In this document: in pieces, positions 24,754 to 33,960 of the stretch
Position numbering within the stretch: position 1 is the first letter of the stretch
How the letters are laid out: every line of letters begins with the position of its first letter
Source of the DNA: Roseibium sp. HPY-6
GTDB taxonomy: Bacteria; Pseudomonadota; Alphaproteobacteria; Rhizobiales; Stappiaceae
Direction of reading: 5' to 3'
Assembly: GCF_040530035.1 (NCBI RefSeq)
Contig: NZ_JBEWCD010000003.1
Location: forward strand, 372,001 to 436,000
Length of the DNA: 64,000 nt
Translations under genes and position numbers: made by a program
Notes under the pieces: model-generated
Told to the model about the DNA's origin: nothing
The model's input: the letters and a program-made list of their open reading frames with translations, nothing else
Databases searched by the model: none

Positions 24754-26190
24754 ATGGAATTCGTGCAGTCTTTTTTCGGTTTGATCGAAACTCTGACCTG
24801 GGGATGGGCGCTTATCCCGTTCCTCGTGATTATCGGGGTCTTCTTCACGGTCATGACCGGATTTGTTCAGATCCGGTTTTTCAAACGCATGTTCCGCGTC
24901 TTGTCTTCAAAGAACCAGACCGGTGATCCCAACGCCATTTCGGCGCGCGAAGCGCTGTTACTGTCGGTCGGCGGCCGCGTTGGCGGCGGCAACATAGCGG
25001 GCGTCGCGGTCGCCATTACCCTTGGTGGTCCAGGCGCTGTTTTCTGGATGTGGGCCGTCGCGCTTGTCGGCATGTGCACAAGCCTGATCGAGTGTTCGCT
25101 GGCGCAGCTTTACAAGCGCTCCGAAGGCGACGGCACGTTTCGCGGCGGCCCGGCGCGTACCATCATCCATGGGCTGGGATCGGATTACCGCTGGCTCGCG
25201 GTTCTTTACGCCATCTGCCTGATTGCGTCTTTCGCTTTCGGTTTTAACGCATTCCAGGGCAACACGGTTGCAGGTGCCGCCGAGGAAAGCCTTGGCATCG
25301 GCCGTCTATGGACGGGAATCGGCCTGACCGCCATAACCGGACTGATCGTCTTCGGCGGTATTCACCGGATCGCGAAAGTCGCCGATGTGGTCGTTCCGAT
25401 CATGGCGGTCGGCTATATCGCGATGGCACTGATCGTGATTCTTGTAAACGTCACAGAGGTTCCGGCCGCCATCTACATGATCGTGGCCAACGCATTCGGT
25501 CTGGAAGAAGCCGTCGGCGGCGGTATGGGCGCCGCGCTCGCACAAGGTTTGCGTCGGGGTCTGTTCTCCAACGAAGCCGGGCTCGGCTCAGCGCCAAACG
25601 TCGCAGCAACGGCCGATGTCCGCCACCCGATCAGCCAGGGGATAACCCAGTCCTTCTCCGTCTTCATCGACACGATCATCATCTGCACCTGTACGGCCCT
25701 GATCATTCTGCTGGGCGATGTCTATACGCCGGGCGACGAGGCCGTCGATGGTATCGTTCTAACCCAGCAGTCGCTTGCCTCGCATCTGGGTGGCTGGACG
25801 AGCTATTTCCTGACGCTGGCGATCCTGCTGTTTGCCTTCAGCTCGATCATCTACAACTACTATCTCGGCGAAAATGCGCTGACATCGATGACCGGGAATT
25901 CCGCCGCAATCCAGGTGTTGCGCATTCTGGTCATGGGAGTGGTGTTCCTCGGCGCAACGGCACCCGGAGCAACAGCGGTCTTCTTCTTCTCTGATCCGTT
26001 GATGGGCGTTCTCGCGGTGGTGAACCTTCTTGCCCTGATGATGCTGTTCCCGACTGCAAAGCGGATACTTGACGACTTCAAGGAGCAGGTGAACGCAGGC
26101 ATCGCCCGGCCTGTCTTCAATCCGGACAAGTTCCAGGATCTGGATATCGACCGCACGGCCTGGACCGGGAAAGATCCGGAGTTGGATTGA
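24754..26190 (+). CDS. alanine/glycine:cation symporter (AGCS family)
   Basis: 478 residues with about 11 membrane helices. The family signatures are clear: LLLSVGGRVGGGNIAGVAVAI followed by TLGGPGAVFWMW in the first third, and RGLFSNEAGLGSAPNVAATA in the middle, which lines the substrate and sodium site. It imports alanine, glycine or related neutral amino acids with Na+ across the inner membrane. GGAGGGG precedes ATG 24754. The first motif reads GGRVGGGN where many members have VGTGN, a small deviation near the binding site. It is a single-gene unit after the rplT terminator. Confidence 0.93.
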   Translation: MEFVQSFFGLIETLTWGWALIPFLVIIGVFFTVMTGFVQIRFFKRMFRVLSSKNQTGDPNAISAREALLLSVGGRVGGGNIAGVAVAITLGGPGAVFWMWAVALVGMCTSLIECSLAQLYKRSEGDGTFRGGPARTIIHGLGSDYRWLAVLYAICLIASFAFGFNAFQGNTVAGAAEESLGIGRLWTGIGLTAITGLIVFGGIHRIAKVADVVVPIMAVGYIAMALIVILVNVTEVPAAIYMIVANAFGLEEAVGGGMGAALAQGLRRGLFSNEAGLGSAPNVAATADVRHPISQGITQSFSVFIDTIIICTCTALIILLGDVYTPGDEAVDGIVLTQQSLASHLGGWTSYFLTLAILLFAFSSIIYNYYLGENALTSMTGNSAAIQVLRILVMGVVFLGATAPGATAVFFFSDPLMGVLAVVNLLALMMLFPTAKRILDDFKEQVNAGIARPVFNPDKFQDLDIDRTAWTGKDPELD

Positions 26191-26222
26191 TGCAGCCTTC
26201 AAGGATCGGATAGGGTTGGCTG

Positions 26223-26729
26223 ATGTCACCTTATCTGAAAGAGAACCGGCTGCAGGACGTCATTGCCGCCATCCAGGTTATGGGCGCTTATGACGAATAC
26301 AGCAGCCGCAAAGCTGATCTTTGGTCTGCGCAACTCGGCGTGCCCCAGAGCGGAGAAGACTGGTTTGAGGTCTGCCGGGAACATCCGGAATTCTTTCGGA
26401 CCAACACAACGGAAGACGGTGGTGACGATGCAACCTGGGTTGGCATTCGCTGGCGATGGGCCACAGGACGCGTGTATTCTCCGGACGCAGGACGAAATCT
26501 GACACCGGATGAAATCTCGTCTTTGCCCGCTGTCGACAAAAAGAAACTCACGCGCGCACCTCTCACCAGCAGCCAGATCGAGACACTGATCGCTTCGGCC
26601 ATTCAGCTGCATTCCAGGGCGATAGAACACAAGCGCGAGCTGCGCTGGTGGGCCATTCCCGCAATCAGCGCCGCGACCGCATTTGTCGGCGCCGTTCTCG
26701 GCGCATTCGCCCGTTCATACTTCCAATAA
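26223..26729 (+). CDS. conserved hypothetical protein with C-terminal membrane anchor
   Basis: 168 residues. The first 130 are soluble, opening with YLKENRLQDVIAAIQVMGAY and containing DWFEVCREHPEFFR and WVGIRWRWATGRVY. A helix rich in charge (LIASAIQLHSRAIEHKREL) leads to one membrane segment (WWAIPAISAATAFVGAVLGAF) with only a few residues after it, so the protein is tail-anchored with the body probably in the cytoplasm. I recall related hypothetical proteins in many bacteria but no function. It starts 32 bases after the symporter gene. Confidence 0.7.
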   Translation: MSPYLKENRLQDVIAAIQVMGAYDEYSSRKADLWSAQLGVPQSGEDWFEVCREHPEFFRTNTTEDGGDDATWVGIRWRWATGRVYSPDAGRNLTPDEISSLPAVDKKKLTRAPLTSSQIETLIASAIQLHSRAIEHKRELRWWAIPAISAATAFVGAVLGAFARSYFQ

Positions 26730-26842
26730 TGCAAAAGCCGGCTGTCTATCATCACGCTGGCTCACAAAAACCTGTCCGGTAGCGCACCAATCCGTTAACT
26801 TTTGTGACCTTCATTTGGCCGGATTCCGCGGACAAAAGGTTA

Positions 26843-26858
26843 ACGCCTACCTATATTG
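26843..26858 (+). promoter_or_regulatory. conserved promoter box, copy 1
   Basis: ACGCCTACCTATATTG. The same 16 bases with one change occur at 27423-27438, and in both cases the last base lies exactly 72 bases before the start codon of a small gene. TATATT could be the -10 element. Confidence 0.6.
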
Positions 26859-26929
26859 GCATGGTGATTGCGACGTTTCAGGCAAGACGGCACTGAGCGT
26901 GCCATTCTGAAACAACGAGGCGTAGATTT

Positions 26930-27274
26930 GTGCGAGTAAACCCGGTCAGTGCAGCAAGCCGTTCCAATGTGAGGCGCAAGCGTCCCGCAACGGGAGAGGC
27001 ACGGGCCGAAGCTCAGGCGGACTTTGCCGGGTATCTGCCACCACCGCCGTCACCGGAACCGGAACCGGAGCATGGCCGGCGTCAGGACACCCTGTTCAAG
27101 CACTACCACCCGAACTCTGTGTTTCTGGCGCATCTGATTGCGACCCGTGACGGTGAACTTTATCCCCGCCCGCGCAAGAAGACCGTCCCTGAAATCTGTT
27201 CGGACGTCTATAAGGCGACCGCGGCGCTGCCGCGCCAGCGTGTGGCGGGGCACCTGATCAAGACCCACCGCTAG
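26930..27274 (+). CDS. small hypothetical protein with N-terminal V-x-PVSA motif, paralogue 1
   Basis: 114 residues from a GTG at 26930, with CGAGG nine bases upstream. The N-terminus MRVNPVSAASRSNVRRKRP resembles that of the next gene. A proline-rich hinge (PPPPSPEPEPE) separates it from a C-terminal part (LFKHYHPNSVFLAHLIATR and ICSDVYKATAALPRQRVAGH). No membrane segment or known domain is visible. It has its own terminator and a promoter box shared with the next gene. Function unknown. Confidence 0.65.
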   Translation: MRVNPVSAASRSNVRRKRPATGEARAEAQADFAGYLPPPPSPEPEPEHGRRQDTLFKHYHPNSVFLAHLIATRDGELYPRPRKKTVPEICSDVYKATAALPRQRVAGHLIKTHR

Positions 27275-27324
27275 CAGCGGTGCTTTCAAGTTATTGGGTT
27301 TCCAGATGTACCACTGGAGTTCCT

Positions 27325-27358
27325 GACCCGGAGCAGCTTTGCTCCGGGTCTTTTTTTT
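27325..27358 (+). terminator. intrinsic terminator after the first small gene
   Basis: GACCCGGAGC (27325-27334) and GCTCCGGGTC (27341-27350) form a perfect ten-pair stem with a six-base loop, followed by eight T. It is a textbook rho-independent terminator. Confidence 0.95.
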
Positions 27359-27422
27359 CACGCCGCCAGCACACTCGCGTGAACCAGCTTCAAATGTGAT
27401 GCACGGCACAGTTTTCCGCTGC

Positions 27423-27438
27423 ACGCGTACCTATATTG
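27423..27438 (+). promoter_or_regulatory. conserved promoter box, copy 2
   Basis: ACGCGTACCTATATTG, differing at one base from the box at 26843-26858 and equally spaced (72 bases) from the aligned start codon at 27510. Confidence 0.6.
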
Positions 27439-27509
27439 AATGAAGTTCCGGAAAACCCCGGACCTCCGACTCGATTGGCCACGGACTGGCCCGCCACGGA
27501 GACTAAATG

Positions 27510-27830
27510 ATGCAAGTAACACCCGTATCTGCCATTCACGAACTGCGTATCCGTCAAAAACCGCAGGAAACGCATTCAATCGAAACTGAGCCAGCATCGA
27601 CAAACAGCGGACGGTTTGCCGATATGGCGATGGCACCGCTTCTTGTCGCATCGGCTGCAATGCGCGAGACTTACCATGGTGCGCATGCTGAATACGCGGC
27701 CCAGTTGCTGGCAAATGATGTATCGCATGCTGAAACATCCCTGGAACGCCAGAGTCAGCTGCAGCACTACAGTGCTTTAACGGCGTATGAAGACGACGAG
27801 CGGAGCCACACGATCTCCCTGTCTGCCTGA
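27510..27830 (+). CDS. small hypothetical protein with N-terminal V-x-PVSA motif, paralogue 2
   Basis: 106 residues. ATG 27510 is preferred to the ATG three bases earlier because MQVTPVSA then lines up with MRVNPVSA of the neighbouring gene and GGAG is eight bases upstream. The rest (MAPLLVASAAMRETYHGAHAE, LLANDVSHAETSLERQ) is mostly helical and acidic-neutral, with no recognised domain. Its similarity to the first small protein beyond the N-terminus is weak. It ends 14 bases before the convergent multicopper oxidase gene. Function unknown. Confidence 0.6.
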   Translation: MQVTPVSAIHELRIRQKPQETHSIETEPASTNSGRFADMAMAPLLVASAAMRETYHGAHAEYAAQLLANDVSHAETSLERQSQLQHYSALTAYEDDERSHTISLSA

Positions 27831-27844
27831 CACACGTTCTGTCG

Positions 27845-29230
27845 TCAGTCTTCTATCCTGAGAAAACCGGCAAGGCCGGTTTTCTGGTGTTCGATAACGT
27901 GGCAATGAAACGCCCAGTCTCCCGGATTGTCCGCGACCAGAGCCACATCCATTGTTTCCTGGGAAAGCAGCAGCGCCGTATCGGTTACGAGCGGTGCCAG
28001 TTTGCGTTTGTTCGAGCGCAGCAGCACGAACGAAACACCATGAAGATGGATGGGGTGAGCGTTAGGCGTTTCATTGCGAAGCCTTAGAACATAGGATTTT
28101 CCAAGCTTGAGCGTCGCCAGCGGATCGAGCGGGCCGGGAACATCGCCCGGCCAGGCTGTGCGATTGATCGACCAGAAGGTATAACCGAGCGTTCCGCAGA
28201 TGCTGGCTTGAGGCGCATCGCCTTCCGGTGACCAGCCGAAGACGAACTCAATCACTTCGGCGTTGTTGAGATCTGGTTGCGGAACAGGGTTCGGAGGCAA
28301 CGGTTTCAACTCGCGCAGGTCCCGCTTTGAGCTGGTGCCTTTGGCAACAAAGCGTGCCAGAATCTTCTGGTCGAATTTCTTTTTCAGGACCAGCTTGACG
28401 GCCGTGCCTTCCTCGTCCGGCACCTTCAGTGCAATATCCGCGCGCTGTCCCGGCGACAGCTCAATATCCCGGGCAGGCAGAGGGGATGGCAGCGGATTTG
28501 AATCGATGGCAATCACTTCCGCCGCCGCGCCTTCGATCTCATATTTGCCAACGCGCGTGACATCTGTAACGGCAAGCCGCAGCCGCACAAGGCTCCCCGC
28601 CTTCAGCTCATAAACAGGGTCCACCTGCCAATTGACCGTCGACACCGTCCCGAGCGTACCACCCCTTGCGGCGCTTCGTGCCTTGAACAGGGAAATGAAC
28701 TGTCCGTCACCGCCAAGCCTGAAATCGCGAATGTTAAGCGGAAGATCCCGATCAAACCCGGGGTCTTCCGGCTCTTCGACCACCATCACACCGGTCATGC
28801 CGCGCGCCATCTGCTCCAGCGTGTTGCAATGCGGGTGATACCAGAAGGTGCCAGCGTCCGGTGGCGCAAATTCGTATCGAAACGTTTGCCCGGGTTCGAT
28901 CGGATACTGGGTCAGGTAAGGCACGCCATCCATCGCATTTGCGATCCTGAAGCCGTGCCAATGCACGACGGATGCCTCGTCAAGGGTGTTTGTAACCGAA
29001 ATGGTTGCCACTTCGCCCTGCTTGAAGCGGAGCACCGGTGGGGGACCGTCCGGTGAAAAGCTCATCATGTCTTTCGTTATCGTCCCAGGCAGAATACCGT
29101 GGTCGATACGGGACATCATCAGGGTGTGGCTGGCTGCATGTGCCTGATGCGCCACCAAGCCGCCGGCAGAAAACGTCGCCAGCATGCCTGCACCACCGGC
29201 CAGCAGCTCCCGGCGCGATATACGTGACAT
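27845..29230 (-). CDS. multicopper oxidase with Tat signal peptide
   Basis: 461 residues. A twin-arginine leader (SRRELLAGGAGMLATFSAGG) directs folded, copper-loaded export to the periplasm. All four copper-binding motifs are present: HWHG and WYHPH in the first domain, HPIHLHG and HCHVIEH in the last, with the type 1 cysteine in HCH and a leucine at the axial position. It should couple one-electron oxidation of a substrate (cuprous ion, phenols or metals) to oxygen reduction. No methionine-rich insert typical of CueO is seen, so a copper-tolerance role is not assured. GAGG precedes the ATG. Confidence 0.92.
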   Translation of the reverse strand: MSRISRRELLAGGAGMLATFSAGGLVAHQAHAASHTLMMSRIDHGILPGTITKDMMSFSPDGPPPVLRFKQGEVATISVTNTLDEASVVHWHGFRIANAMDGVPYLTQYPIEPGQTFRYEFAPPDAGTFWYHPHCNTLEQMARGMTGVMVVEEPEDPGFDRDLPLNIRDFRLGGDGQFISLFKARSAARGGTLGTVSTVNWQVDPVYELKAGSLVRLRLAVTDVTRVGKYEIEGAAAEVIAIDSNPLPSPLPARDIELSPGQRADIALKVPDEEGTAVKLVLKKKFDQKILARFVAKGTSSKRDLRELKPLPPNPVPQPDLNNAEVIEFVFGWSPEGDAPQASICGTLGYTFWSINRTAWPGDVPGPLDPLATLKLGKSYVLRLRNETPNAHPIHLHGVSFVLLRSNKRKLAPLVTDTALLLSQETMDVALVADNPGDWAFHCHVIEHQKTGLAGFLRIED

Positions 29231-29311
29231 GGTTTACCTCATGAGTTCAGGCGCGTCCGGGCGCACTGAACACCTGATTGATGGCTTGGGCAAGATCCGC
29301 GATGACGCAGG

Positions 29312-30907
29312 TCAATATCCGGCCGCGTGCCCGTCCTTGCGCGGATCGGACCCTGCCGTCAGGAGATGACGGGCCTTGTCGATCATGATTGCCTGACTTC
29401 CGCCGATCGGGCCCGGTGCTGGACGAACCTTGTGTCCAAGCGCCCTCAAACCGTCGATTGTCGAGGCCGGGATCAGTCTTTCTGCCTCAAGGTCATGAGT
29501 GTTCAGGTCGAAGAACATACGCGGGAAATCGATCGCCGCCTGCACATCCATGCCGTAGTCGATGATGTTCGTCAGAAGATGGGCGTGTCCGCAGGCCTGG
29601 TACTGGCCGCCCATCACCCCGAATGACAGGAAGGGAGCGCCATCCTTCAGCACCATGGCCGGAATGATTGTATGGAGAGGCCGTTTGCCGCCATCGATCG
29701 AATTCGCATATCCGGGCGCGGCCTTGAATGACCTGCCTCGGCTATGGAGCAGCACACCGCTTGCCGGTGCGACGATTCCGGACCCGAAATCGCTGAAAAG
29801 CGAATTGATGAAGGAAACCGAAAGACCGTCCTTGTCGACAACGCTCAGATAGACGGTGTCCGTCTGCGGCGAAAGGGACGCCTCGGGAAGTGCGGAAACG
29901 CGGGTTTCGCGTGACACCAGCCCCGCGAGCTGGTCGATATAGTCCGACCCGATCAGCCGTGTGTGGCACACATCCATGTAATTCGGGTCCGTGACGAACT
30001 TGTCCCGAACCGCGTAAGCGATGCGGGAAGCCTCCATCTCCAGATGGAAACGCTCCGGCCCAAGCGGGTCCAGATTTTCCAGATCGAACTTTTCTAGGAT
30101 TCCAAGGATCACAAGCGCGATGACACCCTGCCCGTTGGGGGGCAGTTCGGCGACGGAGAAGCCCTTGTAGTCGCGCATGACGGGAGCAACGGCGGTGGTG
30201 TGGCACGCAGCAAGATCATCTTCGGTCATGAGGCCACCCTTGGCCTGAAGCGCCGACACGATGTCACGGGCGATGTCGCCGGTGTAGAACGCATCCGCCC
30301 CGCCTTCGGCGATTTGCTCGAGCGTATCGGCAAGATGGGGGTACTTCAAAATAGTACCGGCTTCTGGCGCCTGTCCGTTGATCAGGTAGCGCGCCGCCGA
30401 GATCTCATCCCCTGAGAGTTTCGTAACATTTTGCGCCCAGTCCCGCGCAACTCTCGGCGCAACGGGGAACCCTTCGCGGGCATATTCAATGGCTCTCTTG
30501 AAAAGTTCTCTGAAGGATCGCGTGCCGTGGGCCGACAGCAGTGTTTCCCAGGCCCTCACGGCTCCGGGTACGGTGACGGCGTGGGCGGACGTGTCCGCTA
30601 TCTCTTCGACACCCAGTTCCGCAAGACGCTGGGGCGACGCGGCCTTGGGCGCTGCACCCGATCCGTTGAAACCGGTCAGACGGCCATCGGGCTCCGTAAC
30701 GATCGCAAAGCAGTCGCCACCAATGCCGGTCATGTGCGTTTCGACGACACATTGCACGGCCACACCTGCGATCGCGGCATCAACCGCGTTGCCGCCAGTT
30801 TGCAAAACTTCCAGAACCGCGCTGGTCGCAAGCGGGTGAGAGGTTGCGGCGGCCGCGTTGCGCGCAAAAACCGGCGAGCGCCCCGGAGCCTGAAAATCAC
30901 GCTTCAC
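29312..30907 (-). CDS. gamma-glutamyltransferase family protein
   Basis: 531 residues from GTG 30907 with GGAGG six bases upstream. It is an Ntn-hydrolase proenzyme: the small-subunit nucleophile is the threonine of DTVYLSVVDKDGLSVSFINS, and GVLLHSRGRSF plus the oxyanion-type turn RPLHTIIPAMVLKDG follow. N-terminal landmarks are ATSHPLATSAVLEVLQTGGN and MTGIGGDCFAIV. No signal peptide is seen, unlike periplasmic GGT, so it is probably a cytoplasmic member (GGT-like or oxamate amidohydrolase-like). Substrate unknown. It lies upstream of the oxidase on the same strand with an 81-base gap. Confidence 0.88.
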   Translation of the reverse strand: MKRDFQAPGRSPVFARNAAAATSHPLATSAVLEVLQTGGNAVDAAIAGVAVQCVVETHMTGIGGDCFAIVTEPDGRLTGFNGSGAAPKAASPQRLAELGVEEIADTSAHAVTVPGAVRAWETLLSAHGTRSFRELFKRAIEYAREGFPVAPRVARDWAQNVTKLSGDEISAARYLINGQAPEAGTILKYPHLADTLEQIAEGGADAFYTGDIARDIVSALQAKGGLMTEDDLAACHTTAVAPVMRDYKGFSVAELPPNGQGVIALVILGILEKFDLENLDPLGPERFHLEMEASRIAYAVRDKFVTDPNYMDVCHTRLIGSDYIDQLAGLVSRETRVSALPEASLSPQTDTVYLSVVDKDGLSVSFINSLFSDFGSGIVAPASGVLLHSRGRSFKAAPGYANSIDGGKRPLHTIIPAMVLKDGAPFLSFGVMGGQYQACGHAHLLTNIIDYGMDVQAAIDFPRMFFDLNTHDLEAERLIPASTIDGLRALGHKVRPAPGPIGGSQAIMIDKARHLLTAGSDPRKDGHAAGY

Positions 30908-31160
30908 TGAATTCCTCCAACCCGAATTTCACATCACTTGTTCCGTTTCGCCGTAGAAGTTTCTCGGCAAAGCTACCTATTCGCCTGCGTTCTTGTCTGC
31001 TAGCAAGCCCTGAGTGAGGGCAGCACCTTAAGGATTGGCTGGCAAATGCGCAAACACACAATTCCGGCGCAAACAGCCATCTATGGCTTACGCCGAATGA
31101 CGCATATTGCAAGATCTGTTTGCCCCGCCCCGTTATGAACCGTCAAAAGGATGACATTCA

Positions 31161-31595
31161 ATGGCAAATGGCATTTCACTTTCAACGGCAGAGACCATCA
31201 CTTCTGCCGCATTTGCAAAAGCAGCCGAACTGGGATTGAAGCCGCTGACGGTTGTGGTCCTTGATGCGGGCGGACACACGATCATTTTGAAACGTCAGGA
31301 CGGATCTTCGAACCTGCGTCCGGAGATCGCCACCGGTAAGGCGAACGGTGCCCTGGCGGTTGGAACCGGTACAAGATGGCTGAATGCCAACGCGGAAACA
31401 CGCCCACATTTTGTCAACGCTCTGAACGGTGTCGCAGGAGGTAATATCGTCCCGGTCCCAGGTGGCGTTCTTGTCAGAAACGAAGCAGGTGAAACAGTCG
31501 GCGCGGTCGGCATCACGGGCGACACGTCGGAAAATGACGAGGCCTGCGCCGTGGCCGGTATCGAGACAGTCGGACTGGTTCCTGATTGCGGATAA
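31161..31595 (+). CDS. GlcG/HbpS family heme-binding-domain protein
   Basis: 144 residues, the full length of the GlcG/HbpS (DUF336) domain. Typical segments are ETITSAAFAKAAELGLKPLTV, VVLDAGGHTIILKRQDG, IATGKANGALAVGTGTR, GGVLVRNEAGETVGAVGITG and DTSENDEACAVAGIE. Members bind heme or small metabolites; GlcG is linked to glycolate metabolism but its role is unsettled. No partner gene is adjacent. Divergent from the gamma-glutamyltransferase across 253 bases. Confidence 0.85.
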   Translation: MANGISLSTAETITSAAFAKAAELGLKPLTVVVLDAGGHTIILKRQDGSSNLRPEIATGKANGALAVGTGTRWLNANAETRPHFVNALNGVAGGNIVPVPGGVLVRNEAGETVGAVGITGDTSENDEACAVAGIETVGLVPDCG

Positions 31596-31749
31596 TCCGG
31601 GGGTTCGTCAACGCGCCCTGACCCCGGCCAGATTGAGCCTGGCGGAGGGCCGGAGCGAAGCGACACATCGGATCCGGATCGTGCCGGGTTGAGGCTTCAA
31701 CGGTGGCGTGCATGCGCAGTGAAGCCGTCCGGCGCAGTCTTTGTCAGGC

Positions 31750-32343
31750 CTAGCTTTTGTCGGACAGCTGGTTGATCTTCTTCTGCATCTCTTCCAGCTG
31801 ACGCTTCATGTCGTCCAGATCCCCCGATTCGGTCTGGCCTTTCTTGGCAGCGCCTGCCTCCGACCCGGAATTTGTGGCGCCACCGGATTCGCCTGTCGGA
31901 AACGGCATGAACATTTTCATGGCCCGTTCGAACATTTCCGTGTTGCGCTTGACCTGATCCTCGATCGCCTCGAACGCGGTCGCGCCGAACGCCTCGCTCA
32001 TTTGCGAGCGAAGCTTTTCCTGCTCTTTGGTAAGCGAGGTCATGGAGTATTCGAGAAAGCTCGGAACGAGCCCCTGCATACTGTCGCCATAAAACCGGAT
32101 CAGCTGGCGCAGAAAGGTGACAGGCAGCAGGTTCTGCCCCTTGCCTTCCTGTTCGAAAATGATCTGGGTCAGCACAGAGCGGGTGATGTCTTCTCCCGTC
32201 TTGGCGTCATAGACCACAAAATCCTCTTCTCCCTTCACCATCACCGCCAGATCCTCGAGCGTGACATAGGTGCTGGTGCCCGTATTGTAGAGCCGCCGGT
32301 TGGCGTATTTCTTGATGATTGTCGGCTCGCTTGTCTTAGCCAT
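31750..32343 (-). CDS. phaR: polyhydroxyalkanoate synthesis repressor PhaR
   Basis: 197 residues from ATG 32343. The N-terminal PhaR DNA-binding domain opens with [19 protein letters not shown] and [22 protein letters not shown], then the PHB-accumulation domain around [21 protein letters not shown] and [20 protein letters not shown]. The C-terminus ends in a short coiled coil ([18 protein letters not shown]). PhaR senses PHB granules and represses phasin and synthesis genes. It is divergent from phaA across 298 bases. Confidence 0.95.
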   Translation of the reverse strand: MAKTSEPTIIKKYANRRLYNTGTSTYVTLEDLAVMVKGEEDFVVYDAKTGEDITRSVLTQIIFEQEGKGQNLLPVTFLRQLIRFYGDSMQGLVPSFLEYSMTSLTKEQEKLRSQMSEAFGATAFEAIEDQVKRNTEMFERAMKMFMPFPTGESGGATNSGSEAGAAKKGQTESGDLDDMKRQLEEMQKKINQLSDKS

Positions 32344-32531
32344 GCGTCGTTTCCGCCTGTCAGCCTTGCGGCTAGTTTTTCCATGTGACGACAAGACTTT
32401 CGCAGGCCTGTCATCTCCTCCGCCTAAGAGACTAAGCCAATCGTATCGGATCTTGCCACTCTTTTTATGTGCGCCGACGAAAGGATTATGCCGCAAATGC
32501 GAAAACACCGCTCACATAAGGAGTGATACGG

Positions 32532-32560
32532 TTGACACGATACGACGGTCAGTTTCTAGT
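32532..32560 (+). promoter_or_regulatory. sigma-70-type promoter of phaA
   Basis: A perfect -35 TTGACA (32532-32537), a 17-base spacer and a 4/6 match -10 TCTAGT (32555-32560). It sits about 80 bases before the phaA start, in the phaR-phaA gap. Confidence 0.6.
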
Positions 32561-32641
32561 CCTTCCATAGTTAAGGACCGCAAGGTGCCTTCGCAGTACC
32601 AACCATTTACGGCCGTTCGGCCTAAAGTCCTGGAGAGTAGT

Positions 32642-33823
32642 ATGAGCGCTTCCACCGATATCGTTATTGTCAGCGCGACCCGCACACCTGTCGGATCCTT
32701 CAACGGTTCATTCGCCAATGTACCGGCGCATGATTTGGGCGCTATTGTCATGAAAGCGGCCATGGAACAGGCCGGCGTTGAAGGTGGTGACATCGACGAG
32801 GTCGTCTTCGGTCAGGTTCTGACCGCGGCACAGGGTCAGAACCCGGCGCGCCAGGCTGCGATCAACGCAGGTATTCCGGACGGATCGACGGCCTGGACTC
32901 TCAACCAGGTTTGCGGTTCCGGCTTGCGCACCGTTGCCATTGCAGCGCAGCAGATCCAGACCGGTGACGCGACGATCATGATGGCAGGCGGACAGGAAAA
33001 CATGTCGCTTTCGCCGCACGCAGCCCATATGCGCAACGGCTACAAAATGGGCGACTACAAAATGATCGACACCATGATCAAGGACGGCCTCTGGGACGCT
33101 TTCAACGGCTATCACATGGGCCAGACTGCTGAGAACGTTGCCGAAAAGTGGCAGATCAGCCGCGACCAGCAGGACGAGTTCGCGGTGGCGTCCCAAAACA
33201 AGGCTGAAGCAGCCCAGAAAGCCGGCAAGTTCAAGGACGAAATCACGCCGGTGACCGTCAAGGAGCGCCGGGCCGAGAAAGTGGTCGAAGACGACGAATA
33301 CATTCGCCACGGCGCGACGCTTGAAAGCGTTGCCAAGCTGCGTCCGGCCTTTACCAAGGAAGGCTCGGTCACCGCGGCCAACGCCTCCGGCATCAATGAT
33401 GGCGCCGCGGCGCTGGTGGTCATGAGCGCTGCGGAAGCCGAAAAACGCGGCCTGACCCCGCTGGCGCGCATTGCGTCCTGGGCAACGGCTGGCGTCGACC
33501 CGGCAATCATGGGCTCTGGTCCGATCCCGGCATCGCGCAAGGCACTTGAAAAGGCAGGTTGGGCGGCAGCCGATCTTGACCTGGTCGAAGCCAACGAGGC
33601 TTTCGCCGCACAGGCCTGCGCGGTCAACAAGGACATGGGCTGGAACCCTGATATCGTCAACGTCAATGGCGGAGCCATCGCTATCGGACATCCGATCGGT
33701 GCATCGGGTGCCCGTGTTCTGACGACGCTCCTCCATGAGATGAGCCGCCGCGATGCCAAAAAAGGCCTCGCGACACTCTGCATCGGTGGCGGAATGGGCG
33801 TTGCCATGTGCCTGGAGCGCTGA
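32642..33823 (+). CDS. phaA: acetyl-CoA C-acetyltransferase (beta-ketothiolase)
   Basis: 393 residues, the standard thiolase length, from ATG 32642 with GGAGAG upstream. The acylated cysteine is in [12 protein letters not shown] (Cys91), and the catalytic His and second Cys are in [13 protein letters not shown] and [14 protein letters not shown]. It condenses two acetyl-CoA to acetoacetyl-CoA for PHB synthesis. phaB follows, and phaC is not in the window. The longer frame starting at 32300 overlaps phaR and is not used. Confidence 0.97.
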   Translation: MSASTDIVIVSATRTPVGSFNGSFANVPAHDLGAIVMKAAMEQAGVEGGDIDEVVFGQVLTAAQGQNPARQAAINAGIPDGSTAWTLNQVCGSGLRTVAIAAQQIQTGDATIMMAGGQENMSLSPHAAHMRNGYKMGDYKMIDTMIKDGLWDAFNGYHMGQTAENVAEKWQISRDQQDEFAVASQNKAEAAQKAGKFKDEITPVTVKERRAEKVVEDDEYIRHGATLESVAKLRPAFTKEGSVTAANASGINDGAAALVVMSAAEAEKRGLTPLARIASWATAGVDPAIMGSGPIPASRKALEKAGWAAADLDLVEANEAFAAQACAVNKDMGWNPDIVNVNGGAIAIGHPIGASGARVLTTLLHEMSRRDAKKGLATLCIGGGMGVAMCLER

Positions 33824-33840
33824 TCGCGCGGATTTGACAA

Positions 33841-33872
33841 GGATCATGGCCGGAACCAACCGGCCGTGGTCC
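33841..33872 (+). other. phaA-phaB intercistronic hairpin
   Basis: Arms 33841-33853 and 33860-33872 pair over 13 positions with two G-U wobbles around a six-base loop (AACCAA). No T run follows, so it is more likely an mRNA-stability element than a terminator, although a separate phaB promoter in the remaining 90 bases is possible. Confidence 0.6.
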
Positions 33873-33960
33873 AAGCACTGAAGTTTTAATAGAAAACACT
33901 CTGTTGAAGAGCCGGGAGCAGGAGCTCCAAAGGGCCAACTGGAAGTCAGGAGGAAGGGGA

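Noticed and set aside
30908..31160. Riboswitch or small RNA in the gap before the GlcG-like gene
   Set aside because: No long conserved-looking stem, T-run terminator or known motif could be recognised by eye.
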